Positions 17,347 through 24,953 of a stretch of DNA of 64,000 nt are shown here, one piece after another. The notes under the pieces were generated by a model. It was not told the origin of the DNA and searched no databases. It saw nothing but the letters and a program-made list of their open reading frames with translations. Each line of letters begins with the position of its first letter. Positions within the stretch are counted from its first letter, which is position 1. Source of the DNA: Gardnerella leopoldii (GTDB lineage: Bacteria; Actinomycetota; Actinomycetes; Actinomycetales; Bifidobacteriaceae); NCBI RefSeq assembly GCF_003293675.1, contig NZ_CP029984.1, forward strand, positions 372,043 to 436,042. The letters run 5' to 3'. Position numbers and translations under genes: made by a program.

Positions 17347-17521
17347 CGTAACATAATTTTTATCATCTCACCACTCTATACATTGTTTATTTTGTATTGA
17401 AATAGGTTAGTGGTTCTGCATATTTACACGCATTTTTGGTTTTGCGTTTGCACTATATAAATTTTCGAAATTTAATAAAAATTATTGTTACGATAATAGT
17501 TAGTTTGGCTGGAAATAAAAA

Positions 17522-19111
17522 ATGAATAATAAAATAATAAAAAAAGTTATTAGTCTAGCAGTTGCTTTTGTAGCTACGATTGGACTTTTTGCTGGAACAG
17601 TGACAGCTCAGGCTGCTGATAAGGGAACTGCAGAAGTCAAGAAATATCCGCTTTCACTCGATATGGATATCGCTTTGGACCCTGGGTATGGCCACACGCA
17701 TCCAGGTGGTAAAGGACAGATTGACAAAAACATTGAAAGCATGTGGGAAAATCTTCCAATAACCGTTGAGGATGAAAACGGAAAGAAAATTGATGTTAAG
17801 AAGAATCTGCAATCTAACTTTCAGCGGTTTGTTGGCGATTTTGCGATAGGAGAAAAATTAACAATAACGATTGATACTGATAAAATTCCCGTGGGTTATC
17901 ATCTTTCTCATGATACGGATCGCACATATATTCCAGCAAAGGGCTACTCTAAATTCACTGTTACGTATAAACTCGACGATGGTAAGCCCATACCTCTGCG
18001 AATTTCGTTTGGAAAATTGAACGTGAAATTCGATCTTAAGGGCGGAAATATTGAAGGTAAGACGGATCCAATCGTCAATACTGTAAAAACGGATAATACG
18101 GTTGATTTCCCAGCTGACCCTGCAAAAAAGAATTTGGTGTTTGGCGGATGGTATACCGAGCTTCCTGATATTGAATATTATCGGAATCATAACATGGCAG
18201 GCAAACGCTACTACTGGAATAAGAAGTCACTATTTTCGGATACCAGTTGTGACGTGCCGCAGTGGAATGATGAGAAATTAGATCCTCGGGGCGACTATCA
18301 ATTTTTACTTCGCGCACAGTGGAATGCGAAAGTTTCGTTTAATGCTAATGGTGGCACTTTTATTGACGGTAAAGCTGAGAAAAGTGGTGCAATACGGCAA
18401 GGTAAGAGTATTAAAATGTTAGCTGCTCCTACGCGCGAAGATTATCAGTTCTTAAACTGGGTGGATGCTGCTGGTAAAGCCTACAAGCCTGGTGATATGT
18501 ATACGTTGAATGCTAATACTGTGTTTACTGCCAAGTGGAAGCAGATTCGAAGCACGGTTACATTTAAGGATGGCGATAAGACTCAAACGGTAAAGGTGGA
18601 AACTGGTAAGGCTATTGATACGGATGCGTTAAAAGATCAGTCAATGCCTAAGAATCCAACTAAAGATGGCTACACGTTTAAAGAGTGGAATACTAAGGCG
18701 GATGGTAAAGGTAAAGCATTTACTGGAACAACGCTTGTAAATAGTGATTTGACTGTGTATGCCATTTTTACGAAGAATCTGAAACCAGCACCTACTCCAG
18801 ATCCAATTTTGCCTGCACCTTTTGAGCCTGAATCAGGGATGGAGAATCCATTGTCAGTTCCTGAATCTCAAACTCCGGAAACTAAACAAGAGCTATCTTC
18901 TGCGCCTAAGTCGGAGCATGAACATAATACAGCGCATGAATATGTGAAATCTCCTGTTGTTGAACATAATACGGAAAAGCATGTTCCAGATATGCCTAAG
19001 ACTGGTGAGTCAGCTTCAGTTGTTGCGTTGATTTCTGCTTTAGGTTTTGCTATTGCTGGTTTCGCTGTTGTGCGATTGAGGAGAGTGTTTGAAGCAAAAT
19101 CCGTAAGATAA
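17522..19111 (+). CDS. Wall-anchored surface protein with InlB-type (Flg_new) repeats
   Basis: This is a 529-residue protein. Residues 1-32 are a signal peptide ending AQA. A unique beta-rich domain follows (about 35-170, starting DKGTAEVKKYPLSLDMD). Three InlB B-repeat-like units then follow around residues 170-265, 266-340 and 341-420, with the signatures FGGWYTE, FLNWVDAAGKAYKPGD and FKEWNTKADGKGKAF. A Pro/Glu/Thr linker leads to the sorting signal MPKTGES near 498, a hydrophobic helix and RLRR. MPKTG is a one-letter variant of LPxTG. The ATG has only a weak GGAAA site seven bases upstream. Its transcript should begin in the (GACA)21 tract. A role in adhesion is inferred from architecture. 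Confidence 0.88.
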   Translation: MNNKIIKKVISLAVAFVATIGLFAGTVTAQAADKGTAEVKKYPLSLDMDIALDPGYGHTHPGGKGQIDKNIESMWENLPITVEDENGKKIDVKKNLQSNFQRFVGDFAIGEKLTITIDTDKIPVGYHLSHDTDRTYIPAKGYSKFTVTYKLDDGKPIPLRISFGKLNVKFDLKGGNIEGKTDPIVNTVKTDNTVDFPADPAKKNLVFGGWYTELPDIEYYRNHNMAGKRYYWNKKSLFSDTSCDVPQWNDEKLDPRGDYQFLLRAQWNAKVSFNANGGTFIDGKAEKSGAIRQGKSIKMLAAPTREDYQFLNWVDAAGKAYKPGDMYTLNANTVFTAKWKQIRSTVTFKDGDKTQTVKVETGKAIDTDALKDQSMPKNPTKDGYTFKEWNTKADGKGKAFTGTTLVNSDLTVYAIFTKNLKPAPTPDPILPAPFEPESGMENPLSVPESQTPETKQELSSAPKSEHEHNTAHEYVKSPVVEHNTEKHVPDMPKTGESASVVALISALGFAIAGFAVVRLRRVFEAKSVR

Positions 19112-19186
19112 CTAGTGTTTACTTGCGTAAGTTGAAGTTTTACGCGCTTTTATAAGGCTTCGTAAAGTCTTATAAAGTAAATGAGG

Positions 19187-19219
19187 CGGCCTTGACTAGT
19201 TGATAGTTAAGGCCGTTTT
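19187..19219 (+). terminator. Intrinsic terminator after the InlB-repeat gene
   Basis: CGGCCTTGACT (19187-19197) pairs with AGTTAAGGCCG (19205-19215) with one G-T pair, followed by TTTT. Confidence 0.8.
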
Positions 19220-19230
19220 GTTTACTGACG

Positions 19231-19336
19231 CTTGTTTTTGTTTACTTATATAGCTGATAAGTAAACAAATTCGGGGAAGTGCTCTTGTTTTTATTTACTT
19301 GTGTACCCTCTAAATAAACAAATTCGGTGAGAAGCT
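19231..19336. repeat. 53-bp tandem duplication, each copy hairpin-forming
   Basis: 19231-19283 and 19284-19336 align end to end as two 53-base units (CTTGTTTTT(G/A)TTTACTT...AAACAAATTCGG...GCT). Copy 1 carries a perfect 13-base stem (TTTGTTTACTTAT/ATAAGTAAACAAA). Copy 2 keeps a shorter stem (TTTATTTA/TAAATAAA) through paired changes, which hints that structure is selected. Confidence 0.7.
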
Positions 19337-19356
19337 CGCTAGTTAGATCTCTTACG

Positions 19357-19404
19357 AAACTCACGTTGGAGGTTCACAGTACTTCCAATCCAAGTGAGTT
19401 TTTG
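19357..19404 (+). terminator. Hairpin followed by a T-run
   Basis: AAACTCAC (19357-19364) pairs with GTGAGTTT (from 19394), with a second short pairing TTGGA/TCCAA inside, then TTTT. It could terminate transcription entering from the left or end a small transcript covering the 53-bp repeats. Confidence 0.5.
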
Positions 19405-19469
19405 TATTGAAGGGAATTGAAATCCCAATGATTTCAATCTCGGTCAAAGCGCTATAGTAGTACACGAAT

Positions 19470-19601
19470 GCACGGGTTGTCTTTGGTGCATTAAAGTCCT
19501 ATGTTAAAAGAAGAGATAGGTGACTTGATATACTGAGCGATTACGCTAGAAAATTTAGGGTTTCAACGTTGATTGCACAGTATTCGGGGGTGTTATTGTC
19601 A
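19470..19601 (+). pseudogene. Relic of an AbiEi antitoxin 3' end
   Basis: This stretch aligns with the 3' end of the intact AbiEi gene at about 23750-23880: TTTGGTGCATTAAAG, CGACTTGATATACT-type and GATTACGCTAGAAAATTTAGG blocks recur in the same order and spacing with scattered substitutions. The upstream two thirds of the antitoxin are missing. The homology ends in GGGGGTGTTATTG, the counterpart of the ribosome site of the toxin gene, and is followed at once by the GNAT start codon. This is direct sequence similarity within the window. Confidence 0.8.
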
Positions 19602-20024
19602 ATGAATTTAGCAGATGTTCAAATAAAAGAGTATGAAAAGTATAATAGCAAAGATATTTTAAGGTTGTATGATTCTGTTGGTTGGTCTGCGTACACAGAT
19701 GATTTAGTTGCTTTGGAAAATGGTTTTAACAATTCGCTCAAGGTTTTAGCTGCATATAAAAGTGATGAGCTAGTTGGCATTGTTAGAGCTGTTGGCGACG
19801 GATATACGGTTGTTCTTATCCAGGATATCCTTGTTTTGCCTAAGCATCAAAGGCAGGGGATAGGGTCTGCTTTGTTAAAGGCGATTGTGGATTGTTATCC
19901 TAATGTTCGTCAAATTCAATTGACTACGGATTGTACTGAAAAAACTATTGCTTTTTATAAGTCAGCTGGTTTTATTGAGTTAGCAGAAATCGATTGCTGC
20001 GGTTTTATAAAAGACAGGACATGA
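19602..20024 (+). CDS. GNAT-family N-acetyltransferase
   Basis: The ATG at 19602 is preferred. The in-frame extension to a TTG at 19569 encodes only the remnant of the antitoxin tail (IAQYSGVLLS, compare LISQYLGVLL in AbiEi). The 140-residue product has the GNAT core: a beta-bulge strand VVLIQDILVLP, the acetyl-CoA loop HQRQGIGSALL (about residues 86-96) and the late AFYKSAGF. The acceptor substrate is unknown, and many such short GNATs acetylate small amines or proteins. The gene sits exactly where the AbiEii toxin sits in the intact locus, between an AbiEi tail and a hairpin repeat, using the antitoxin-derived G-rich leader for initiation. A toxin-like GNAT is conceivable, but nothing in the chain proves it. 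Confidence 0.85.
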   Translation: MNLADVQIKEYEKYNSKDILRLYDSVGWSAYTDDLVALENGFNNSLKVLAAYKSDELVGIVRAVGDGYTVVLIQDILVLPKHQRQGIGSALLKAIVDCYPNVRQIQLTTDCTEKTIAFYKSAGFIELAEIDCCGFIKDRT

Positions 20025-20044
20025 TGCAGAAAATATGATTCTCT

Positions 20045-20082
20045 AGTGGCCATTAAGTGCGAATTTGCAGCAATTGACCATT
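20045..20082. repeat. Intergenic hairpin repeat, copy A
   Basis: AGTGGCCATTAAGTGC, a GAATTT centre and GCAGCAATTGACCATT are followed by TTGTGAT. This is the most diverged of three related elements (also 23134-23171 and 24789-24826). The imperfect inverted arms are shared, but this copy pairs poorly. Confidence 0.7.
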
Positions 20083-20153
20083 TTGTGATCTTTGCGTATT
20101 AATGTGTGTATTTGTATATAGGATTGAATGGTTTGTAGGATGGAGTTGATTAT

Positions 20154-20963
20154 ATGACAGAATATAATTTACCAATTTTAGAGTATGATTCCGATAAAAG
20201 TGCAGTTTTAATGCCAAAACACGATAATATTTCTGTTCAGCTTCCATCTAAAGCGGTTTTTGCTTTCTTAGGCGATGAAATTGATCAGTATGCTTTAAGT
20301 AGGAAAGCTATAATTGTAGCAAATTTTGAATCTGCAACTAAAAAATATCCGATATATGTTTTGGAAGAAAAAGTAGGAGATACAGTAAGAGAAAATACAA
20401 ACAGCGCAGTAGAAGAAGAAACGCAAAAAATCTGCTTAGTACAGGCCCCGGTTGGCGCTCCGGCCGCTGTTCAGATCTTAGATTGGTTGATTTCTTACGG
20501 TGTTAGTGAAGTTGTTAGTGCTGGTTCTTGCGGATCGCTAGTTGATTATGCGGAAAACGTTTTTCTGGTTCCGTATAAAGCTTTAAGGGATGAGGGGACT
20601 TCTTATCATTATTTGCCTCCAAGTCGTTATGTTGATGTTTCAGAGCGTTCGAGGCATGCTATTTTGCAAACTTTGCAGGCGCATAATTTGCCTTATCATG
20701 AAGTTAAGACGTGGACTACGGATGGATTTTTCCGTGAAACTAAGACGAAAGTTGCTAACCGTAAGCAGGAGGGATGCGCGGTTGTTGAAATGGAGTGTTC
20801 TGCTTTAGCAGCTTGTGCGCAAATGCGCGAGATTGTTTGGGGTGAGATTCTTTATACTGCAGATACTTTGCATGATGTTGAAAATTATGATGAGCGCAAT
20901 TGGGGTGGGGATTCTAAAGCGTATGCTCTTGAGCTTTGTATTGAAGCAGTGTTGCGCATTTGA
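20154..20963 (+). CDS. Nucleoside phosphorylase (PNP/UDP family)
   Basis: This 269-residue protein has the nucleoside phosphorylase fold: phosphate and ribose motifs APVGAPAAVQ and VSAGSCGSLV (about residues 100-130), and the purine-site signature VVEMECSALAACA near 212 with the conserved Met-Glu contacting ribose. It would cleave a nucleoside with phosphate to a base and ribose-1-phosphate for salvage. The base specificity cannot be read. The last codons (LRI, stop TGA) lie within a remnant of the abiE promoter region, so the C-terminus may have been reset by rearrangement. The start ATG follows AGGATGGAG-like sequence. Confidence 0.85.
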   Translation: MTEYNLPILEYDSDKSAVLMPKHDNISVQLPSKAVFAFLGDEIDQYALSRKAIIVANFESATKKYPIYVLEEKVGDTVRENTNSAVEEETQKICLVQAPVGAPAAVQILDWLISYGVSEVVSAGSCGSLVDYAENVFLVPYKALRDEGTSYHYLPPSRYVDVSERSRHAILQTLQAHNLPYHEVKTWTTDGFFRETKTKVANRKQEGCAVVEMECSALAACAQMREIVWGEILYTADTLHDVENYDERNWGGDSKAYALELCIEAVLRI

Positions 20964-20990
20964 CACGTTTACGCTGATATCACGTATAAA
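20952..20990 (+). other. Decayed copy of the abiE promoter/operator
   Basis: TTGCGCATTTGA followed by CACGTTTACGCTGATAT repeats the left half of the abiE control region at 23221-23248 with two substitutions. The right operator arm is absent. It overlaps the stop codon of the nucleoside phosphorylase gene. An antitoxin might still bind the half-site. Confidence 0.65.
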
Positions 20991-21254
20991 ACCATTGTTC
21001 TAATTTGATTTTTTTTTTAACTCTATGCTTATTATTTCTAACAAGCATTACATGTAAGTGTGTTTAACCATTTATAGGTGTTGTCAAGTAGATAAGCATG
21101 AACAATCAGGATAAGTATGATAGTGTAGCTTTCAACGTTTTGTAGCGGGCGAATCGGCAAAACAGAAGCGAAAATGCTAGCTACGAAAATGCTATTAGAT
21201 AGAAAACAGTAGAAATATCAAAAATAGCTATAAAGGAAGTGAGAGGTAGCGAGA

Positions 21255-23021
21255 ATGAACAAAACTGACAATACAGCAAATCAGCAATCGTCCGCGAATC
21301 AGCAATCATCCAAACTGCATCCCGACGTAAAAAATTACGTAAAACTATTTTTCAAAGAAAACAAGCTTGTAGCTTTTCTTTCGATGATAGTTTTTATTTC
21401 CTTGTCTATGATTTACACTGCTATTTCTTGGATTTTGCAAATTATTTTCGACTATATGGCAGGTAAAGGATCCTACTCTTTAACTACTATTTTGCTGCTT
21501 GTCGTTTCCTTTATGCTGGCAATCTCCCTGATTTTCGCGTTGAAGCGCAGTTCGTACCCTCGCTTTCTTGAAAAAGCAATGAATCAGTATAAAGAGTCTG
21601 TTATCAAGAAGCTTTTACAGAAGAGTTATAGTGATTTTTCGCTCGCGAATTCCGGCACGTATCTTTCTGTACTTACTAATGATTGCGAGCGTATTCAAGA
21701 AAAGTATTTGAAGAAGATTTTTGACTTTGTTCAAGACGTTCTTATGCTGGTAAGTTCGCTAGCTCTTATGATTTACTATAGTCCACTGCTCACTGTTATT
21801 GCTCTTATTATTTCCGTGCTTCCTATGGCGTGCTCGATCCTTACAGCTAGCGGAATTGCCACTCGAGAGGAGCAGGTTTCTAAGTCGAATGAGTCTTACA
21901 CAGCTTTGACGAAGGATGTTTTGAACGGCGTTTCGGTTATTAAGAGTTTTAAGGCGGAGCAGGAGGTGATTAACCGTTATCAGAATCAGTCGATGGAGCT
22001 TGAGCATACGAAGAATCTTCGCGAAAAAACGATGACTACTGTTTCTGCTCTTGGAACGATTTCGAGCCTTGCAACTCAGCTTGGCGTGATGCTTGTTGGC
22101 GCTTGGATGGTTAATGCTCATGTTGGTGTTATTACTGCTGGAATGGTGTTAGCTTTCACCAATTTGATGAATGGTGTACTTCAGCCTATTGCAAGTCTTC
22201 CGCAAATGCTCGGCGAGATGAAGGGCGCTAAGAAGCTGATTAGCAAGATGGCCGATTATATGAGTAACGTTAAGGAAGATTCTGGCGAGATCATTGACGA
22301 TTCTGTTAAAAACGTTGTTTTGCGCAATGTTTCGTACGCTTATGATGCGGATCATAAAGTCTTGAAAAATGTAAGTCTTAGTTTGCAAGCTGGAAAATCT
22401 TACGCGATAGTGGGACCTTCTGGTGCTGGTAAGAGTAGTTTGATTAATCTGCTTATGGGCTACTACAAGGATTATGAAGGTAGTGTGAAGCTGGATAATC
22501 ACGAGCTTAGCAATGTGAGCAAGAGTTCGCTTTACGATAAGACGACTCTTATGCAGCAGTCTGTGTTTATGTTTGATGCTTCGATTTTAGATAATATTAC
22601 GCTTTTTAAGCCATTCCCAGATGTGGAAGTGGATCGTGTGATTCACTTGGCTGGTTTGGATGATTTGATTGCTGCTAAAGGCAAGGATTATCAGTGCGGC
22701 GAGAACGGTAGTCATCTTTCTGGCGGCGAAAAGCAGCGTATTGCTATTGCGCGAAGCCTGCTTAAAAGGTCCGAGATTCTGCTGGTTGATGAGGCTACGA
22801 GCGCGTTAGATAACGAGACAAGTGCGAACGTAACGCAGTCTATTTTGAATTTGCAAGGAATTCTTCGACTCGTGGTAACTCACCGCTTGGATGCCAATTC
22901 GCTTAAGCAATATGATGAGATTCTTGTGATGAAAAGCGGCGAGCTTATTGAGCGCGGAAGCTTTGAGGAGCTTATGAATCAAAAGGCTTACTTCTACTCG
23001 CTTTACACTGTGTCTATGTGA
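21255..23021 (+). CDS. ABC exporter, fused membrane and ATPase domains
   Basis: This is a 588-residue half-transporter that would act as a dimer. Residues of about 35-325 carry six membrane helices of the type I exporter fold. The ATPase domain follows, with Walker A GPSGAGKSS near 395, Q-loop LMQQSVFMFD, signature LSGGEKQRIAIARSLL near 495, Walker B ILLVDEATSALD and H-loop VVTHRLDA. All catalytic residues are present. The substrate is unknown; peptides, lipids and drugs are handled by close relatives. The N-terminus has a Gln/Ser/Asn-rich duplication (QQSSANQQSS). A T10 run at 21009-21018 lies upstream in a region that otherwise shows no element. Confidence 0.92.
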   Translation: MNKTDNTANQQSSANQQSSKLHPDVKNYVKLFFKENKLVAFLSMIVFISLSMIYTAISWILQIIFDYMAGKGSYSLTTILLLVVSFMLAISLIFALKRSSYPRFLEKAMNQYKESVIKKLLQKSYSDFSLANSGTYLSVLTNDCERIQEKYLKKIFDFVQDVLMLVSSLALMIYYSPLLTVIALIISVLPMACSILTASGIATREEQVSKSNESYTALTKDVLNGVSVIKSFKAEQEVINRYQNQSMELEHTKNLREKTMTTVSALGTISSLATQLGVMLVGAWMVNAHVGVITAGMVLAFTNLMNGVLQPIASLPQMLGEMKGAKKLISKMADYMSNVKEDSGEIIDDSVKNVVLRNVSYAYDADHKVLKNVSLSLQAGKSYAIVGPSGAGKSSLINLLMGYYKDYEGSVKLDNHELSNVSKSSLYDKTTLMQQSVFMFDASILDNITLFKPFPDVEVDRVIHLAGLDDLIAAKGKDYQCGENGSHLSGGEKQRIAIARSLLKRSEILLVDEATSALDNETSANVTQSILNLQGILRLVVTHRLDANSLKQYDEILVMKSGELIERGSFEELMNQKAYFYSLYTVSM

Positions 23022-23084
23022 GGATGTTGATCTGGCTTGGGCTTGGCTTTCGCTTGGTTTGCGCTGAGCAATTTTAAGCTCAGT

Positions 23085-23128
23085 AGAGACACTGGTGCAG
23101 ATTGCGTACTGCGCGATGTCTCTGTTTT
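23085..23128 (+). terminator. Intrinsic terminator after the ABC exporter
   Basis: AGAGACA (23085-23091) pairs with TGTCTCT (23117-23123), followed by GTTTTG. A smaller GCTGAGC/GCTCAG stem lies just before it. Confidence 0.6.
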
Positions 23129-23133
23129 GCGCT

Positions 23134-23171
23134 AGTGGCCATTAGGTGCAAAATTGCGTTGTTTGGCTACT
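23134..23171. repeat. Intergenic hairpin repeat, copy B
   Basis: AGTGGCCATTAGGTGC, an AT-rich centre and a right arm ending TTGGCTACT are followed by the shared tail TTGTGATTTGGTT. It is related to copies at 20045-20082 and 24789-24826. Confidence 0.75.
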
Positions 23172-23228
23172 TTGTGATTTGGTTAAATGTGGTTTGGCTA
23201 TTTGCACTTTACGATTTGCTTGCGCATT

Positions 23229-23276
23229 TGATACGTTTATGCTGATATAATATATGAAATCAGCGTAAACGTATCA
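23229..23276 (+). promoter_or_regulatory. Palindromic operator over the abiE promoter
   Basis: TGATACGTTTATGCTGAT (23229-23246) and ATCAGCGTAAACGTATCA (23259-23276) are 18-base inverted repeats with one mismatch. They flank a TATAAT at 23246-23251. AbiEi antitoxins of known systems repress their own promoter by binding inverted repeats, so this is the likely autoregulatory site. The right arm ends 16 bases before the abiEi start codon. Confidence 0.8.
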
Positions 23277-23292
23277 TTAAGTAGGTGGGCAA

Positions 23293-23883
23293 ATGTTAAA
23301 GGATCAATTGTGCAATTACATAGAGAAAAAGCAAGTTTTAAGCATTGATAGTGTCATCAAAGAACTTGGAATTAGCCCGTCTAGTGTTTATCGATTTATT
23401 AAAGATGAGAGCTTAGAACGCGTATCAAAAGGTGTTTACGTTAAGAGCAATTTGTGGAATGATGAAATGAATTTATTGTCAAAGCGCACATCTGTTGCTG
23501 TTTTTTCACATGAATCTGCCCTTCTTCTACATAATTTGACTGATAGAGAACCTTCTTCTTTAACAGTGACTGTTCCGTCAACTTATAATGCAAGTAGTCT
23601 AATTAAGACTGGTGTTAGGGTGTTTTATATAAAACCAGATTTTTTAGGAATTGGTAAGACGAATCTTATGTCGCTTGAAGGTAATCTTGTGCCTTCTTAT
23701 GATTTAGAGCGCACAATTTGCGATATTTTGCGTTCTCGTTCTCAAATAGATGTACAGGTGGTATTTGGTGCGTTAAAAGCTTATGTTAAAAGAAAGGATA
23801 AGCGACTTGATATACTAAGCGATTACGCTAAAAAATTTAGGATTTCAAAGTTGATTTCACAATATTTGGGGGTGTTGTTATGA
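23293..23883 (+). CDS. abiEi: AbiEi-type antitoxin (transcriptional regulator)
   Basis: The 196-residue protein has an N-terminal winged-helix region (about 1-50; SIDSVIKELGISPSSVYRFIKDESLERVSKGVYV), followed by the AbiEi C-terminal domain with SHESALLLHNLTDREPSS and DLERTICDILRSR. The family neutralises AbiEii and represses its own promoter. The start ATG is preceded by a GGTGGG site. It overlaps abiEii by four bases (ATGA), implying translational coupling. The length fits the family. A decayed copy of its 3' end lies at 19470-19601. Confidence 0.9.
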   Translation: MLKDQLCNYIEKKQVLSIDSVIKELGISPSSVYRFIKDESLERVSKGVYVKSNLWNDEMNLLSKRTSVAVFSHESALLLHNLTDREPSSLTVTVPSTYNASSLIKTGVRVFYIKPDFLGIGKTNLMSLEGNLVPSYDLERTICDILRSRSQIDVQVVFGALKAYVKRKDKRLDILSDYAKKFRISKLISQYLGVLL

Positions 23884-24737
23884 GAATGAAGGATGCTAAT
23901 CAGCTTAAAGCAAAAATAAAGAATGTTGCACTCCAAAAGGGTGTAGATCCTCGCGTGCTAATGCGCGTATATATGATGGAGCGTTTTTTAGATCGTGTTT
24001 CTCGCTCGCGGTATAAAGACAATTTTGTTCTAAAAGGTGGAATGCTGATTTCTTATCTTGTTGGCGTAAATCTTCGTACAACAATGGATATTGATACAAC
24101 TATGCAAAATATTTCTCTTAGTGAAGATGATGTGCGTATTTTTATATCAGATGTAATATCTATCAATATCGATGATGGTGTTAAATTTACGCTACAAACG
24201 CTTGATTCTATTATGCAAGAATCTGACTATCCAGGGGTTCGAGCTAGCCTAATTGCAGATTTTGATGGTACAAAAACTCCTGTTAAAATCGATATTTCAA
24301 CTGGACATGCTATTACTCCATCTGTTATGGAAGCAGAATTGCCTTTAATGTTCTCAGAATCTATCTCTTTATTGACTTATCCAATTGCAACGATTTTAGC
24401 AGAAAAGTTGCAAACAATTCTTGTGAGGGAAGAATTTAACACGAGAATGCGAGATTTTTATGATTTGCATGCTCTTAGAGTGTCTCAAGGAGATAATGTC
24501 TTTAAGAAAGAAGAGATTGCTAAAGCTTTTTACGCTACTTCTCAAACGAGAAACACCCTTTATTTACTGAGTAACGTGAATGAAATTTTCGATAGGATTA
24601 AAGATAGTGAAGTGATGAGAATAAAGTGGAAGGATTACCAAAGGAAAGCACCTTGGGCTAAAAGTCTTTCTTGGGAAGAAATAATGCAAGATATGAATTT
24701 CTTTTTGATGTTCTTTCATAATGAGGTTGTAGCTTAA
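23880..24737 (+). CDS. abiEii: AbiEii-type toxin (nucleotidyltransferase)
   Basis: This 285-residue protein is of the AbiEii/DUF1814 nucleotidyltransferase family, the toxin of type IV-classified abortive-infection pairs. The catalytic signature is intact: LKGGMLISYL (residues 51-60), then DID at 70-72, with further conserved residues in GHAITPSV and the helix FNTRMRDFYDLHAL near 185. Known homologues transfer nucleotides to tRNA, and some protect against phage. The target here is not readable. It overlaps the antitoxin and is followed by a hairpin repeat and a terminator, so the pair forms a complete two-gene unit. Confidence 0.9.
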   Translation: MRMKDANQLKAKIKNVALQKGVDPRVLMRVYMMERFLDRVSRSRYKDNFVLKGGMLISYLVGVNLRTTMDIDTTMQNISLSEDDVRIFISDVISINIDDGVKFTLQTLDSIMQESDYPGVRASLIADFDGTKTPVKIDISTGHAITPSVMEAELPLMFSESISLLTYPIATILAEKLQTILVREEFNTRMRDFYDLHALRVSQGDNVFKKEEIAKAFYATSQTRNTLYLLSNVNEIFDRIKDSEVMRIKWKDYQRKAPWAKSLSWEEIMQDMNFFLMFFHNEVVA

Positions 24738-24788
24738 GTTATTTTATTATTTGAATGGCTTTTATTAAATCATCGGGAGACGTGCGAT

Positions 24789-24826
24789 AGTGGCCAATCG
24801 TTGCGAATTTGCAGCGATTAGCTACT
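24789..24826. repeat. Intergenic hairpin repeat, copy C (best-formed)
   Basis: AGTGGCCAATCGTTGC and GCAGCGATTAGCTACT pair over all 16 positions around GAATTT if G-U pairs are allowed, and the shared tail TTGCGATTGGTT follows. It is the most intact of three copies within 5 kb. Confidence 0.8.
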
Positions 24827-24852
24827 TTGCGATTGGTTGATTGGTATTTAAA

Positions 24853-24894
24853 AATAAACGCCAGGGAGTTTATTCAACTCGACTGGCGTTTATT
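24853..24894. terminator. Bidirectional terminator between abiEii and the antiporter gene
   Basis: AATAAACGCCAG (24853-24864) pairs perfectly with CTGGCGTTTATT (24883-24894), with A and T runs on both sides. It serves the two convergent genes. Confidence 0.85.
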
Positions 24895-24953
24895 AGTCAT
24901 TTGTGTTATTCGCTAGTTGCGTTTTTACTTGCTGTGTTTGCCAAAATAATCTG

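Noticed and set aside
19231..19336. Possible CRISPR array
   Set aside because: There are only two adjacent units with no spacers between them and no cas genes in the window.
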